64,000 nt of DNA from Spirodela intermedia. Lineage: Eukaryota > Streptophyta > Magnoliopsida > Alismatales > Araceae. How positions within the stretch are numbered: the first letter of the stretch is position 1; each line of letters begins with the position of its first letter. This document shows positions 1 to 11,342 of the stretch, one piece after another. The notes under the pieces were generated by a model, which saw only the letters and a list, made by a program, of their open reading frames with translations, did no database searches and was not told the origin of the DNA. The DNA lies in contig LR746274.1 of the NCBI GenBank assembly GCA_902729315.2, forward strand, positions 7,127,037 through 7,191,036, given 5' to 3'. Made by a program: the position numbers and the translations under genes.

Positions 1-1913
1 TCATATTCATTATTTTTGTTTCTCCCCATTAGTTGAATCAACTCTTTTCCTAGATTTTTTTTTCTCAACTCATCAAGTTCTTCATCTTCTCAAGAGTTAT
101 CTTTTAATTTTGGTATATGATATACATCATCATCCTCACTATCAACATCCATGGCTGCAAAATTATGATTAGATTTATTAATTTTGTCTCATACATCTCC
201 TAAATCAACTATATTTTTCTCACCTAAAATATATTTTTCTTCATTTCTGTCTTTACTCACTTCTACTAAAATTTGGATGATTGTTTCATGATCAGCTGCT
301 ATTTTTTCATCTAAGGGCTCTTTCTCCTCATCATCCTCACTATATTCATTCATCAATTGTGAGCAATAAATGATTTTATTCAAATTTTCTAGTATTATAT
401 TTTCAACCTTAATATTCTCATTTACTTCTAGAGGCTCATCGATTTCTTCTAATAATTAGAAATAAGGATCAGGTAAAATATTCTCACTCAATGTATTCAC
501 TGTCCTAACATTTTCAATTTGTGGGTTTTTTTCTAAATTTATCTAGCTAGACTCTCCTTACTGAAATCTTATTGTTGGACAGTTTCCTAAATTTTCTATA
601 GGCTAACTAGGTGACTGCCCCTCTTCTCTCTTATTCTCAAGAGCCTCTATAATTTGTTTTTGGTGCAACATCATTTGATTCATAATTAAAGTTGCATCAT
701 TTGGCTCATTTGTTGCATCAATTCCATAACATCATGTTGGATTTAAGAGGAGATATTTTTCTGAAATCTATGTTCCTATTTTAGACGAATATCAGAATTT
801 GAATTGAATCTATGTGTGTCTGGATTTTGAATATTATTTGGGTTTCTCCACGAAAAATTATTCCCCCAATTAGGATTATAAGAATTAGAAAATATTCCCT
901 ATTTTTACTAAAATCATGGGGTACTTACACTTGTTCTTGCCTATGATGATATTGAAATTCGAAATGATCATTTTCACCATACATAGGACATGTACTATTT
1001 GAATTAAATGGAGGGTTAAGAGGCTTTCTAATATTTTTAATAAGTAAATAAAGTTTTTCTAATCTTTGATTAATTTGATTAACCTCATTTCTAAATTTAG
1101 AATCATCATCATGATGTAATTCATAAATTCCTCTCTTCTTATCCCTATCATATAATTCAAAAGAGGTTTGATCTCTAGAATTTTTACTTAAATTTTCATA
1201 AAGACTATAAATCTCATGAAGGGTTTTTTTCATAAAAGCTCCTCAATATATAGAATCAAACATATTTCAATGTTGTTCTAATAATCCATCATAAAAGATT
1301 CTATTTAGCTGTAACTTGGGTATAGCATGATGATGACACTTTCTCAGTAAATCTTTGAATGTTTCTCATGTCTCATGTAAAGTTTCTCTTGGTCTTTGAG
1401 AAAAACTCCATATATATTTTCTCATATTTTTGAGTTTTACCTAAGGGATAAATTTTTGAAGAAAGGCTTATTCTATGTCTTTCCAGCTAGGTAATTCTCT
1501 ATCTAATGTAGACAGCCAATGACTAGCTTTGTCCCTTAGTGTATGAGAAAATAATTTCCTCTTAATAATTTTTGATGTGACTTGAGGAAGATTAACTAAC
1601 TCACAGATCATATGAAATTTTTTTAAGTGCTGATGAGGTTCCTCTAAAGGCAATCCATGAAAATTATGGAGCATTTGAAAAATTCCTAGATTTATATCAA
1701 ATTTAATAGTAGGTGCTAATGGGACTCTAATATTGGATGCTCTTTGAAATGAATCAAGAATATAATAATTTTACATGGCCATAGGATTGTTCTCAGTTTG
1801 ACTTGTACTTCTTTAGGATCCATCAAAATTAATTTTTCTTTCGGATTTTTAATTTGGAATGAAATAACAAAGGAATTTTCTAGCCTTGGATATAAGGATC
1901 TTCTACCATGCAT
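1..1913 (-). pseudogene. gag: E1 gag-X pseudogene (Athila-like Gag plus acidic ORF)
   Basis: The reading starts at an ATG (1911-1913) giving MHGRRSLYPRLENSF, like the starts of E3, E6 and E8. A capsid-like block follows (FHGLPLEEPHQHLKKFHMIC, then KLFSHTLRDKASHWLS), which is the typical Athila Gag pattern. Further on are FELYDRDKKRGIYELHHDD and CPMYGENDHFEF, the remains of a zinc knuckle. The acidic X part begins below about 530 (CSQLMNEYSEDDEEKEPLDE). The frame changes twice (between about 1716 and 1674, and again before 383) and there are several stops, including TAA straight after DIE near 1468. In the family, Gag would form the virus-like particle; this copy cannot make it whole. Confidence 0.8.
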
Positions 1914-2094
1914 ATAAAAAATTAATAAATTTGGTAATTGTTACCCTCCTTCAATATGTTGTAGTCCTTGTCTTGCTTCTCTTCATTCCTTTTTAAAAAA
2001 AGAAAAACTTGGCAAAAAGAAAATAAAATAAGAGTTAAATTTTTTTGTGTACTCTAAGAGAAAAATAGAAATATAGTAAATATTATACAATACA

Positions 2095-2112
2095 TCCCCA
2101 GCAACGGCACCA
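2095..2112 (-). other. E1 primer-binding site, tRNA-Asp type
   Basis: On the minus strand this reads TGGTGCCGTTGCTGGGGA. It is complementary to the 3' end of plant tRNA-Asp(GTC), including CCA, with two mismatches by my comparison from memory. It lies five bases from the LTR end, as expected for a reverse-transcription primer site. Athila elements commonly use this tRNA. Confidence 0.8.
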
Positions 2113-2117
2113 AAGTT

Positions 2118-3442
2118 TGATGTGACTTAGTTGTTGTATATTAAATCACTCAAAACTAAAATTTATAAAACTAGAAAATATGAATTTTTAGATATTTAGA
2201 AGTATTTTTGAACAAATATATCAATTATAATTTAATAAAACTTCCAAAAATAGTAGTAATTTTCTAGGTTAATCATAGGGATGTAATATAGTAGCTAGTA
2301 ATTATTCAGAATTTGTCTCAAAGAATATTATTTTCTATGAATTTTATACTAGTAAATAAAAAAGAAATATATTTAAAAAAGAACTTCGTCAATGCCCGGC
2401 GAATGCGAATCAAACAAAAATAGAGTTCCGCCCAATTATTCTTACATAAGTGATTACAAATGATTTAATTAATCAAATTAAGATCTGTAAAAGCCGGAAG
2501 AATTGTAAGTGAATGAAGTATATTTTGATAAATTAAAATTACACAAATTATCACTAAATAAAGCCTAAAGTAAGTTGAAAGCAAGAAAATAGAGTTCTAG
2601 CATCACAGCAACAATGCGTTGGCGATGCACCAGAATCTTGAGCGTTCGAGAGGATCGTCATGTAGTGTCCATAGCCTCGAAGGCTCTACTTTGACAAAGA
2701 TGATGTGGGCAATTTCTAGATCTTCTTGCGAAGTCTACAGATCAATGAAATGGGTCCTCAATTGTCTTTGGCAGCTATCACCCTGCGAAGCAGAAAAATG
2801 ACGACTTTGCGGCTCTCCAACGGCTGTCACCTGATGGAGAGGAGCTAGATAGAGGTGGGACGCATGTCAGGGAGCTTCATCCTCATGTCCACACAATAAG
2901 AAGAGACTCTTCATCGCCGCCACAGCACTGGAACTCTATTGTCCTACTTTCAACTTAATTTTTGTATTATTTAGTGATAATTTGTTGATTTTAAATTTAT
3001 CAAGATATACTTCATTTCATTACGATTCTTTTGGCTTTTACAAATCTTAATTTGATCAATTAAATCATCTATAATCACTTACATGAGCATCATTAGGCAG
3101 AACTTCATTTTCACCTAATTCGCCTTCGCCGAGCACTGATGTCATCTTGACGTTTGCACCCTTATTTCTCTTTTTTATGAATTTTAAATATATTTTCTTT
3201 TCATTTCCTAGTATAAAATTTATAGAAAACAGTATTCTTTGAGCAAAATTTTGAATAATTACCAGATAATATATTACATCCTTGTGATTGACTTGGAAAA
3301 TTATCGCTATTTTTGAAAGTTTTATTAAATTATAATTGATATATTTGTTCAGAAATACTTCTAAATATCTAAATTTTTTTATTTTCTAGTTTTATAAATT
3401 TTAAATTTGTGTGATTTACTATACAACGACTAAGTCATGTCA
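2118..3442. repeat. Hybrid inverted LTR between E1 and E2
   Basis: The left part (2118 to about 2920) is the LTR on the minus strand, starting TGATGTGACTTAGTTGTTG. The right part (about 2921-3442) is the same LTR on the plus strand, ending AAGTCATGTCA. They meet near TCATCGCCGCC (2911-2921), where short similar sequences from the two orientations coincide. Each arm keeps the 3' terminus of the LTR, so about 500 bp at each side are inverted repeats of each other. The LTR 5' end is absent. Gag regions point outward from both sides. Confidence 0.8.
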
Positions 3443-3629
3443 ATGTATTACATAATATGTGGTTTTTTTCTATTTTTTCTTAAAGTACACAAAAACATTA
3501 AGTCTTGTTTTATTATCTTTTTTTAGAATTTTTTTGTTTTAAAAGAATGAAGAGCAGCAGGGCAAAGACTAGAACATACTGAAGGAGGGTAACAATTATT
3601 AAATTTTTTTCTATAATTTATTGATATTT

Positions 3630-4660
3630 ATGTATGGTAGAAAATCCTTGCATCTAAGGTTAGAAAATCATTTCACTATTTCGTTCAAAACTAAAAATCT
3701 AAAAGAAAAATTAATTTTGATAGATCCTAAAAGATGTACAAGTCAAACTAATAGTAATCCCATGGCCATAAAAAATTATAACATCCCTGATTGATATCAA
3801 TGGGCGTCCAATATTAAAGTCTCATTAGCAACCATTGTTAAATTCAAAATAAATTCAAAAAGTTTCCAAATGCTCTCTAATTTTCATGGATTACCTTTAG
3901 AAAAACCCCATCAACATTTTAAAAAAAATTACATAGTCTGTGATTTAGTTAATCTCTTTAAAGTTACACCGAAAATTATTAAGATAAAATTATTTCCTCA
4001 TAGCTTAAAATACAATACTAGTTATTGGTTATCCACATTAGATAGAGAATTAACTAGTTAGAAAGACAAAACAAACCTTTTCTTTGAAAATTTTCTCCCT
4101 TAGATAAAACTCAAAATATGAGAAAACATAAATGAAGTTTTGTTTGAAAGTCAAAAAAAAGTTTACATCTAATATGAAAAAAAATTAAAAATTTACTCAT
4201 AAACTATCCTCATCATGCTATACCAAAGTGGCAGATTAATAGAATTTTTTATGATAAATTATTAGAACAACATAGAAATATGGTTGACTCTATATGTGGA
4301 AGAGCTTTTATGGAGAAAACCCTTGATGAGATTTACAGAATTTATGAGAATTTAAGTACAAATTCTAGAAATCAAGCCTTTTTTGAGTTATATGATAGGG
4401 ATAAGAAAAGAAGAATTTATGAATTACATTATGATGATGATACTAATTTAAGAAATGAGGTTAATCAGATTTATTATAGATTAGAAAAACTTGATTTACT
4501 TATTGACAATATTAAAAAGCCTCATAACCTTCAATTTAATGCATATATTACATGTCCTATGTATAATGAAAATGACCATTTCGAATTTTAATGTTATAAT
4601 TTTGATCACTCATTTCAGCCTAGGTAAGAGCAAGTGCAAGTACCCCATGATTTTGATCAC
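3630..4660 (+). pseudogene. gag: E2 gag pseudogene
   Basis: An ATG at 3630 opens MYGRKSLHLRLENHF. The capsid block is recognisable (LSNFHGLPLEKPHQHF, then IIKIKLFPHSLKYNTSYWLS), followed by a frameshift before 4280 and the later part GRAFMEKTLDEIYRIYENLS. The zinc-knuckle area reads CPMYNENDHFEF, then a TAA where siblings have CAA, then Cys-Tyr-Asn. E4 at 15219 shares most of these features, including the missing primer site. The C-terminal part is deleted. Confidence 0.75.
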
Positions 4661-4899
4661 TCATTAAACTAGAGAATATTTTTCTAATTCTTATGAAATA
4701 TTAGAATACTCCTTGGATACATGATAGATAAGATGGATTTGAGTTTACAGATTTTCACTTCATGATCTTGATGGATAGTATTTACTTGATGTAAAAATTT
4801 TATTGATCATTTGAGTTTAATAGAGATTTTTGCACCCTGATCTATAGGACTTGTGAGGAGAAATCACTTATTTCGAAAAAAAAAAAAGGAAGCAATGTG

Positions 4900-5060
4900 A
4901 AAAATCTAAAAACGAAGAGTACACATGGAGGGTGTGAGACATCATTTTCATTATCGAAAATCGTGTATAGAAAAACACTTGCTGCAAAATAAGTGGATAA
5001 AGTGAAAGCCCTGAAAATGAAGAGTACACATGGAGGGTGTGAGACATCATTCTTTTTGTC
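4900..5060 (+). repeat. Tandem duplication in the element 3' noncoding region (E2 copy)
   Basis: The block GAGTACACATGGAGGGTGTG, with about 20 bases of similar flank, occurs twice about 105 bp apart (near 4918 and 5023). Every copy of this noncoding region in the window carries the same doublet. It lies between gag-X and the polypurine tract and contains no gene. The rest of 4690-5466 shows no other feature. Confidence 0.75.
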
Positions 5061-5478
5061 GAAATTTGTCTATAGGAAAAGCTACTTATCCACTATATAT
5101 ATTAAAAAAAAAAGGAAGAAATATAGTACACACTTCAAAAATCAAGTCATAGAAAAAGGAAAATGTAGGATCAATATTATTCTTAGATGATTATTCATAA
5201 TTAGAATGAACATCTTGTAAATATATCTATGAGTGAAGAAGTGATAAAAATGTAAATAGAAGAAGTGAAGTCTAGATTATTATTCCAAGGAGTGCTTAAA
5301 CATTTAAGTGCTTGACATCATTCTTAAATACTTGATATAAGAGTTCAAAGTGTCTAAAGGTTCATCATTTCTAATTGTATTTTTTTTTATGTATTGAAAT
5401 ATGATGTTCGAGATTTATAAATTTTTATTTTCGTAATGTCATTGCCAAGGGACTAGTAATGATTTAAGTTGAGGGGTA

Positions 5479-7106
5479 TGATAAGTCTTCATTATCATGA
5501 TTTAATAATTAGTAAATAATATAGTTTTAGCTTTAACTTATGATAAATAGACTTATATTTATGTTAAAGTGTGAAAAGTGGTTTTTAGTTGATTAACATA
5601 AATTTTTGGGTAATTATGTGATTTTATTGGAATTTATATGATTTTTACAGTCTTACTTTTGAGATAAATAAAGAAATAAAAATAAAAATATTGTAAAATG
5701 GAGGGACCCGCTGACTAGTTGGGCCCGCAAGTATGTTAGAGCGCAGTCGGGGGGTAGCCGCATGCAGGAGCTGGAGTGGCTTGGACCGATAGAGGCATGT
5801 GTGTGCCACTCCCTTTTCACATCACTGGTGGCTAGCTGGCTATGGAGTAAGTGGTCGTACATACAAGAGAAGGGACTTGCTTAGAAATGTAACATTAGTA
5901 TATATTTGCCCAAAAAATTAGCACACAACTGATGTGGGACTAAACTCGGGTCACACCTTCCTCATAAAGGGTAAGGCAACTGGCATGGGTTCAAATTCTC
6001 TTAGAGCCAAAACTCATTTTTTTTTATCTGATTATCATGACTTTACTAAAAATTGTTGGTGAAGGATTAAGCAATCAAAATCGCTAGATCATTGGTGAAA
6101 ATCTCGTCAACATGATTTGTTGAGTATTCTTACTAAAATTGCTAAACGATTCGCAATAAAAGGATCGTGAATCCATCGAGTAAAGTATCTTCGATTGATA
6201 GATGAACAAGCCGTCATCAGAAAGAGGATGATCTATCGGGAGATGAGTCACCATCTCCTTAGAGTGTACCAGATGTGATGAAGAGCCTCCTCTTGCTATG
6301 CAGACCTGAGGATGAAGCTCCCTAACACGCGCCCCACCTCCATCCAACTCCTCTCCATCAGATGACAACTGCTAGAGAGCTGCAAAGTCACCGTTTTTCT
6401 ACTCCACCAGGTGACAACCATCGGAGACGATTCAACAACCCATTTCATTGATCTCTAGACTTCACAAGAAGATCTAGAAATTGCCCACATCATCTTTGTC
6501 CAAAGAGAGCCTTTGAGGCTGTGAACACTCCATAACAATCCTCTCAAATACTTAAGATTCCGGTGCATTGCTGACGCATTGCCGTTGTGACGCCAGAACT
6601 CTGTTTTCCTACTTTCAACTTACTTTACGCTTCATTTAGCGATAATTTGTGTGATTTTAATTTACCAAAATATACTTCATTCACTTACAATTCTTTCGGC
6701 TTTTATAGATCTTAATTTGATATTAAATCATCTATAATCGCTTATGTAAGAATCACCGGGCATAACTATGTTTTTGCCCACTTTGCATTTGCCAGGTGCT
6801 GACATCATTTTAACATCTGCACCCTTATTTCCTTTTTTTGTGAATTTTAAATATATTTTATTTTCATTTACTAGTATAAAATTCATAGAAAATAGTATTT
6901 TTTGAGGAAAATTCTGAATAATTACCAGCTACTATATTACACCCCTATGATTGACCTAGAAAATTATTGCTATTTTTAGAACTTTTTATTAAATTATAAT
7001 TGATATATTTTTTTAAAAATACTTCTAAATATCTAAAAATTTATATTTTATAGTTTTATAAATTTTAGATTTATATGATTTAATATACAATAATTAAGTC
7101 ACGTCA
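5479..7106 (+). repeat. LTR, plus orientation (3' LTR of E2)
   Basis: This full LTR of 1628 bp starts TGATAAGTCTTCATTATC after the purine-rich tract and ends AAGTCACGTCA. It holds, on the minus strand, the snRNA-like upstream element (5930-5940, one mismatch) and a TATATA box (5899-5904) 25 nt apart, followed by the GC-rich segment. Past 7106 the sequence is not a target duplication but the reverse complement of an element's own 3' noncoding region. The same junction recurs at 49586 and 61805. Confidence 0.85.
5899..5940 (-). promoter_or_regulatory. Antisense snRNA-type promoter motif in LTR (USE with one mismatch + TATA)
   Basis: On the minus strand, GTCCCACATCA (5940-5930) differs by one base from the plant snRNA upstream sequence element. 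A TATATA box at 5904-5899 follows after a 25-nt gap. The spacing equals that in the better preserved LTRs. Activity is not shown. Confidence 0.45.
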
Positions 7107-8591
7107 ATTAAAAAAATTAAAATTTACGAATCTCAAACATCATATTTTAATGCATAAAGAGAAAATACAATTAGAAATGATACACCTTTAGACACTTTGG
7201 ATTCTTATATCAAGTATTTAAGAATGATGTCAAGCAATTAAATGTTTAAACACTCATTGGAATAACAATCTAGACTTCATGTCTTCTATTCCCATCTTTA
7301 TCACTTCTCCACTCATAAATATATTTACAAGATGTTCCACTTATCAATACTCATCTAGGAGTAATATTGATCCTATATTTCTCTTTTTTCATGGCTTGAT
7401 TTTTGAAGTGTGCACTATATTTCTTCCTTCTCTTTTTTTTATATAGTGGATAAGTAGCTTTTCTCGTAAACAAATTTTGACAATAAGAATGATGTCTCAC
7501 ACCCTCCATGTGTATTCTTCATTTTCAGGGCTTTCACTTTATCTACTTATTTTGCAGCAAGTGTTTTTCTATGCACGATTTTGACAATAAGAATGATGTC
7601 TTACACCTTCTATGTGTACTCTTTGTTTCAAGATTTTTCACATTGCTCTCTCTCTTCTTTTTTTTTTCCAGAATAAGTGTTTCTCCTCACAAGTCCTATA
7701 GATCATGGTGCAAAAATCTCTATTAAAATCAAATGATCAATCAAATTTTCACATCAAGTAAATACTATCCGTCATGATCATAAAGTGAAAATCTATAAAA
7801 TCAAATCCATGTTATGTATCATGTATTCAAGGAATATTCCAACATTTTGTGCTACTAGATCATTCTTTTGACTCAATAGTAATCTTCCTAGTATCTTTTG
7901 GTATCAATCAATCTAATTGATTTGATTTTTCGTGCATGTAATATGATGTAAGAAATTTGTAAATTAGATAGTTATGTTTTCTATTTTCAGTTTTCTTTTT
8001 AGCAACAATAATTATCAAAAATAAATCAAAACTATCCTCTTTATAGCCATAATTTCGAATTTTAGTAATATATGTCTAGGGGATTGAAATGTGTGAAAAG
8101 GGTCTCTAGAATTTCAAATTTCGAGCTATTTTTGTCTATTTTTTTTGAAAATTTATTGTTCCTGACAGCAAACCTGAAAATAGATGTTGTAGTTTTTCTG
8201 AATTTTATTTTATTTTATTTTAGTTGTGGTTCTAAGTTGAATAAAATACAAACACATGTTCTTAATCGTCCTACAACATAAATTAATATTAAATACTTCA
8301 CCCCCCAACATAAAAATGACATTGTCCTCAATGACACAAAAAAATCGAAACATAATATGCAGAAAATATAATTTTCAAGTGAAGTATGCATATGTGCAAA
8401 GTTAAGTATTAAAAATATTTTCATAAATGATAAAGCTCAGGAAGACATCACCTCAAACTTGTTTTTAATTTTCCACTTCATCTTACACTCCTCCTCTTGC
8501 ATTTTTTTGAAAAAACAAATATAGAAACAAGTACTACGAAATTCTAAGAAAAATAGAGCTTAAAAAAAATCAAACAGAATGAAATAAAAAC

Positions 8592-8609
8592 CATGGGTTG
8601 CCTCCCATG
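8592..8609. repeat. Conserved 18-bp inverted repeat CATGGGTTGCCTCCCATG
   Basis: The six-base arms CATGGG and CCCATG flank TTGCCT. The motif lies just 3' of the coding part of the element and is present in every internal copy: 18074-18091, 25078-25095, 39208-39225, 46363-46380, 51084-51101 and, with one change, 63311-63328. Athila elements often carry a similar GGGAGGCAACCC stretch after pol. Confidence 0.7.
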
Positions 8610-8817
8610 CTACGCTGAATTTAATGTCTATAGGTAGACAGCTTTTAGATCATATAAGATGATCTATGGCCATCAAAATATATTTGTATCCTAAGGTAAG
8701 TTTTATGATATTCTTTTTTAGATTTCACATAAATTCATATACTTCATATATATACCTTGACATACTTTCAGCCAAAACAAAATAGAAATTAACAAAATTT
8801 TCCCAAAATTAATATTT

Positions 8818-11123
8818 CTATTTTGAAAAGAATCTTTCCTCATTTCTATCTTGTTTTGTAAGGCTCTCATTCATTAATAAATACTTTCTATTAATAGACC
8901 ATAAAGTGTGATCAGGCCATATAATTTTCAAATTAGCTCTTACCCAATCTAGAATTTTTTCATCTAAATTGATATCTCTAATTCTTCCACGCACCCATTT
9001 CTTAATTTGTTCTTTTATCTGCATAATCTTCCCCTGCTCTATTTTATCTTCCATACATATTTGTTCAATTTGTAAAGAGTGAAATATTTCAAGGTTAGAA
9101 ATAATTCTAATAGACTGTGGGTTTTGAAGGATAGAAGGATTGTCTTCTTTAATCTCAGATCTAATGAATTTAGTAAAATTCAAATTTTCTCCTCCAAAAT
9201 TATCTCTTTATTCATATTGATTATTTTCATTTCTCCTCATTAGTTGAATCAACTCTTTTTCTAGCTTTTCGTTTCTCAACTCATCAAAATCTTCATCTTC
9301 TGAAGAGCTATCTTTTAATTTTGGTATATGATATGCATCATCATCCTCACTATCAATATCTATGGCTGCAAAATTATGATTATATTTATTAATTTTGTCT
9401 CCTACATCTCCCAAATCCACTGATTTTTTCTCACCTGAAATATAGTTTTCTTTATTTTTGTCCTTACTCCCTTCTACTAAAATTTGGATGATTTTTCTAT
9501 GATCAGCTGCTATTTCTTCATCTAAGGGCTCTTTCTCCTCATCATCCTCACTATATTCATTCGTCAATTGTGAGCAATAAAAAATTTTATTCAATTTTTT
9601 TAGTATTCTATTTTTGGCCTTAATATTCTCATTTACTTCTAATAGCTCATCGATTTCTTCTAATAATTGGAAATAAGGATCAGGTAAAATATTCTCACTC
9701 AATGTATTCATTATCCTAACATTTTCATTTCATGGGTTTTTTTCTAAATTTATCTAACTAAACTCTTCTTGCTGAAATTGTACTATTGGACAGTTTCTTG
9801 AGTTTTCTATTGGTTGACTAGGTGGCTGTCCATCTTCTCTCCTATTCCGAAGAGCCTCTATAATTTGTTTTTGGTGCAACATCATTTGATTCATAGTTTG
9901 TTGCACCATTTGGCTCATTTGCTGTATCATTTCTATAGCATCAGGTTGGATTTGAGAGGAGTGATTTTTCTAAAATCTATATTCCTATTTTTGACGAAAT
10001 TCAAAATTTGAATTGAATCTAAGTGCATCTAGATTTTGAATATTATTTAGATACCTTCACGAAAAATTATTCCGTCAATTAGAATTATAAGAATTAGAAA
10101 AATATTCCCTATTTTTACTAAAATTGTGGGGTACTTGCACTTATTTTTACTTATGATGATATTGAAATTCGAAATGATCATTTTCACCATACATAGGACA
10201 TGTACTATTTGAATTAAATTGAGGGTTAAGAGGCTTTCTAATATTTTCAATCAGTAAATAAAGTTTTTCTAATCTTTGATTAATCTGATTAACCTCATTT
10301 CTAAATTTAGAATCATCATCATGATGCAATTCATGAATTCCTCTCTTCTTATCCCTATCATATAATTCAAAAGAGGCTTGATCTCTAGAATTTTCACTTA
10401 AATTTTCATAAGACTATAAATCTCATCAAGGGTTTTTTCCATAAAAGCTCCTCCACATATAGAATCAATCATATTTTTATGTTGTTCTAATAATCCATCA
10501 TAAGAGATTCTATTTAGCTGCCACTTGAGTATAGCATGATGAGGACACTTTCTAAGTAAATCTTTGAATGTTTTCCATATCTCATGTAAAGTTTCTCCTA
10601 GTCTTTGAGAAAAACTCCATATATGTTTTCTCATATTTTGACTTTTACCTAAGGGATAAATTTTTTGAAGAAAGACCTATTCTATGTCTTTCTAGTCAGT
10701 TAATTCTCTATCTAATGTGGATAACCAATGATTAACTTTGTCCCTTAGTGTATGAGAAAATAATTTCATCTTAATAATTTTCAATGTGACTTGAGAAAGA
10801 TTAACTAAATCACAAATCATATGAAATTTTTCTAAGTGTTGATGAGGTTCCTCTAAAGGTAATCCATGAAAATTAGGGAGCATTTGAAAAATTCCTAGAT
10901 TTATTTCAAATTTAAAAGTGAGTGCTAGTGGGACTCTAATATTGGATACTCTTTGAAATGAATTAGGGATATAATAACTTTTCATGGCCATAGGATTGTT
11001 CTTAGTTTGACTTCTACTTCCTTCAAAATCCATCAAAATTAATTTTTCTTTCAGATTTTTAGTTTTGAATGAAATAAGGAAAGGATTTTCTAGCCTTGGA
11101 TACAAGGATTTTCTACTATGCAT
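8818..11123 (-). pseudogene. gag: E3 gag-X pseudogene
   Basis: The start is an ATG (11121-11123), MHSRKSLYPRLENPFL. The Gag blocks are LPNFHGLPLEEPHQHLEKFH, KLFSHTLRDKVNHWLSTLD and LETLHEIWKTFKDLLRKCPH; the last is typical of Athila Gag. The knuckle reads CPMYGENDHFEFQYH, with the second Cys replaced by Tyr. X runs from about 9711 (MNTLSENILPDPYFQLLEEI) with a long acidic stretch (IDSEDDDAYHIPKLKDSSSE), then ILDWVRANLKIIWPDH, and stops at 8818, where E6 reads on (its Trp codon became TAG here). A frameshift lies near 10,400 and stops are scattered through it. Function of X is unknown. Confidence 0.8.
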
Positions 11124-11319
11124 ACAAAAAATCAATAAATTTGAGAAAAAAGTTTAAAAATTGTTATCCTCCTTCAATATACTTTAGTCTTTGTCTTGCT
11201 TCTCTTCGTTCCCTTTTTTTAAAAAAATAAAAATCGGCAAAAAGAAAATAAAATAAGAGTTAATTTTTTTTGTGTCCTATAAGAGAAAAACAGAAATATA
11301 GTAAATATTATACAATACA

Positions 11320-11337
11320 TCCCCAACAACAGCACCA
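11320..11337 (-). other. E3 primer-binding site, tRNA-Asp type
   Basis: The minus strand reads TGGTGCTGTTGTTGGGGA, a decayed tRNA-Asp primer site. Relative to E1 and E8 the differences are C-to-T changes. It lies five bases from the LTR terminus at 11343. Confidence 0.7.
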
Positions 11338-11342
11338 AAATT

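Larger units (their letters stand above)
1..2117 (-). mobile_element. E1: internal region of a non-autonomous Athila-like LTR retrotransposon, cut by the window edge
   Basis: This is the internal part of a minus-strand copy. Reading from right to left it holds the primer-binding site next to the LTR, an untranslated leader, a degraded gag and the start of the acidic ORF X. Its 5' LTR lies at 2118 onward but is a hybrid. The 3' half of the element is outside the window. The order and sequence match E3, E6, E8 and E9. No pol sequence is seen between gag and X. Confidence 0.85.
3443..5478 (+). mobile_element. E2: internally deleted non-autonomous element, plus strand
   Basis: E2 starts directly after the LTR terminus at 3442. 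The primer site is missing: LTR end CA is followed at once by ATGTATTACATAATATG, which in E8 comes after the primer site. A damaged gag runs to about 4660. Near 4690 the sequence jumps to the 3' noncoding region (AGAATACTCCTTGGATACATGATAG), so the rest of gag and all of X are lost. The region ends with a purine-rich stretch (AAGTTGAGGGGTA, about 5467-5478) and the 3' LTR. Confidence 0.8.
7107..11342 (-). mobile_element. E3: non-autonomous Athila-like element, minus strand, missing its own 3' LTR
   Basis: From right to left: 5' LTR (11343-12947), primer site, leader, gag-X, a palindromic motif (8592-8609) and the 3' noncoding region, which breaks off at 7107 against the plus-oriented LTR of E2. 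The polypurine tract and 3' LTR are absent. There is no pol. The noncoding part (7107 to about 8750) includes the tandem doublet near 7493 and 7602 and otherwise shows no gene. Confidence 0.85.

Noticed and set aside
5479-7106. Calling this LTR a solo insertion
   Set aside because: It is preceded by a polypurine tract and 3' noncoding region of E2, and the flanking bases show no target duplication, so it is E2's 3' LTR.
10047-10250. Ile/Leu-rich frame opposite or overlapping gag (also at 16079, 44702 and 54160)
   Set aside because: These are shadow frames of the AT-rich gag tail; they occur at the same place in every copy with no independent support.
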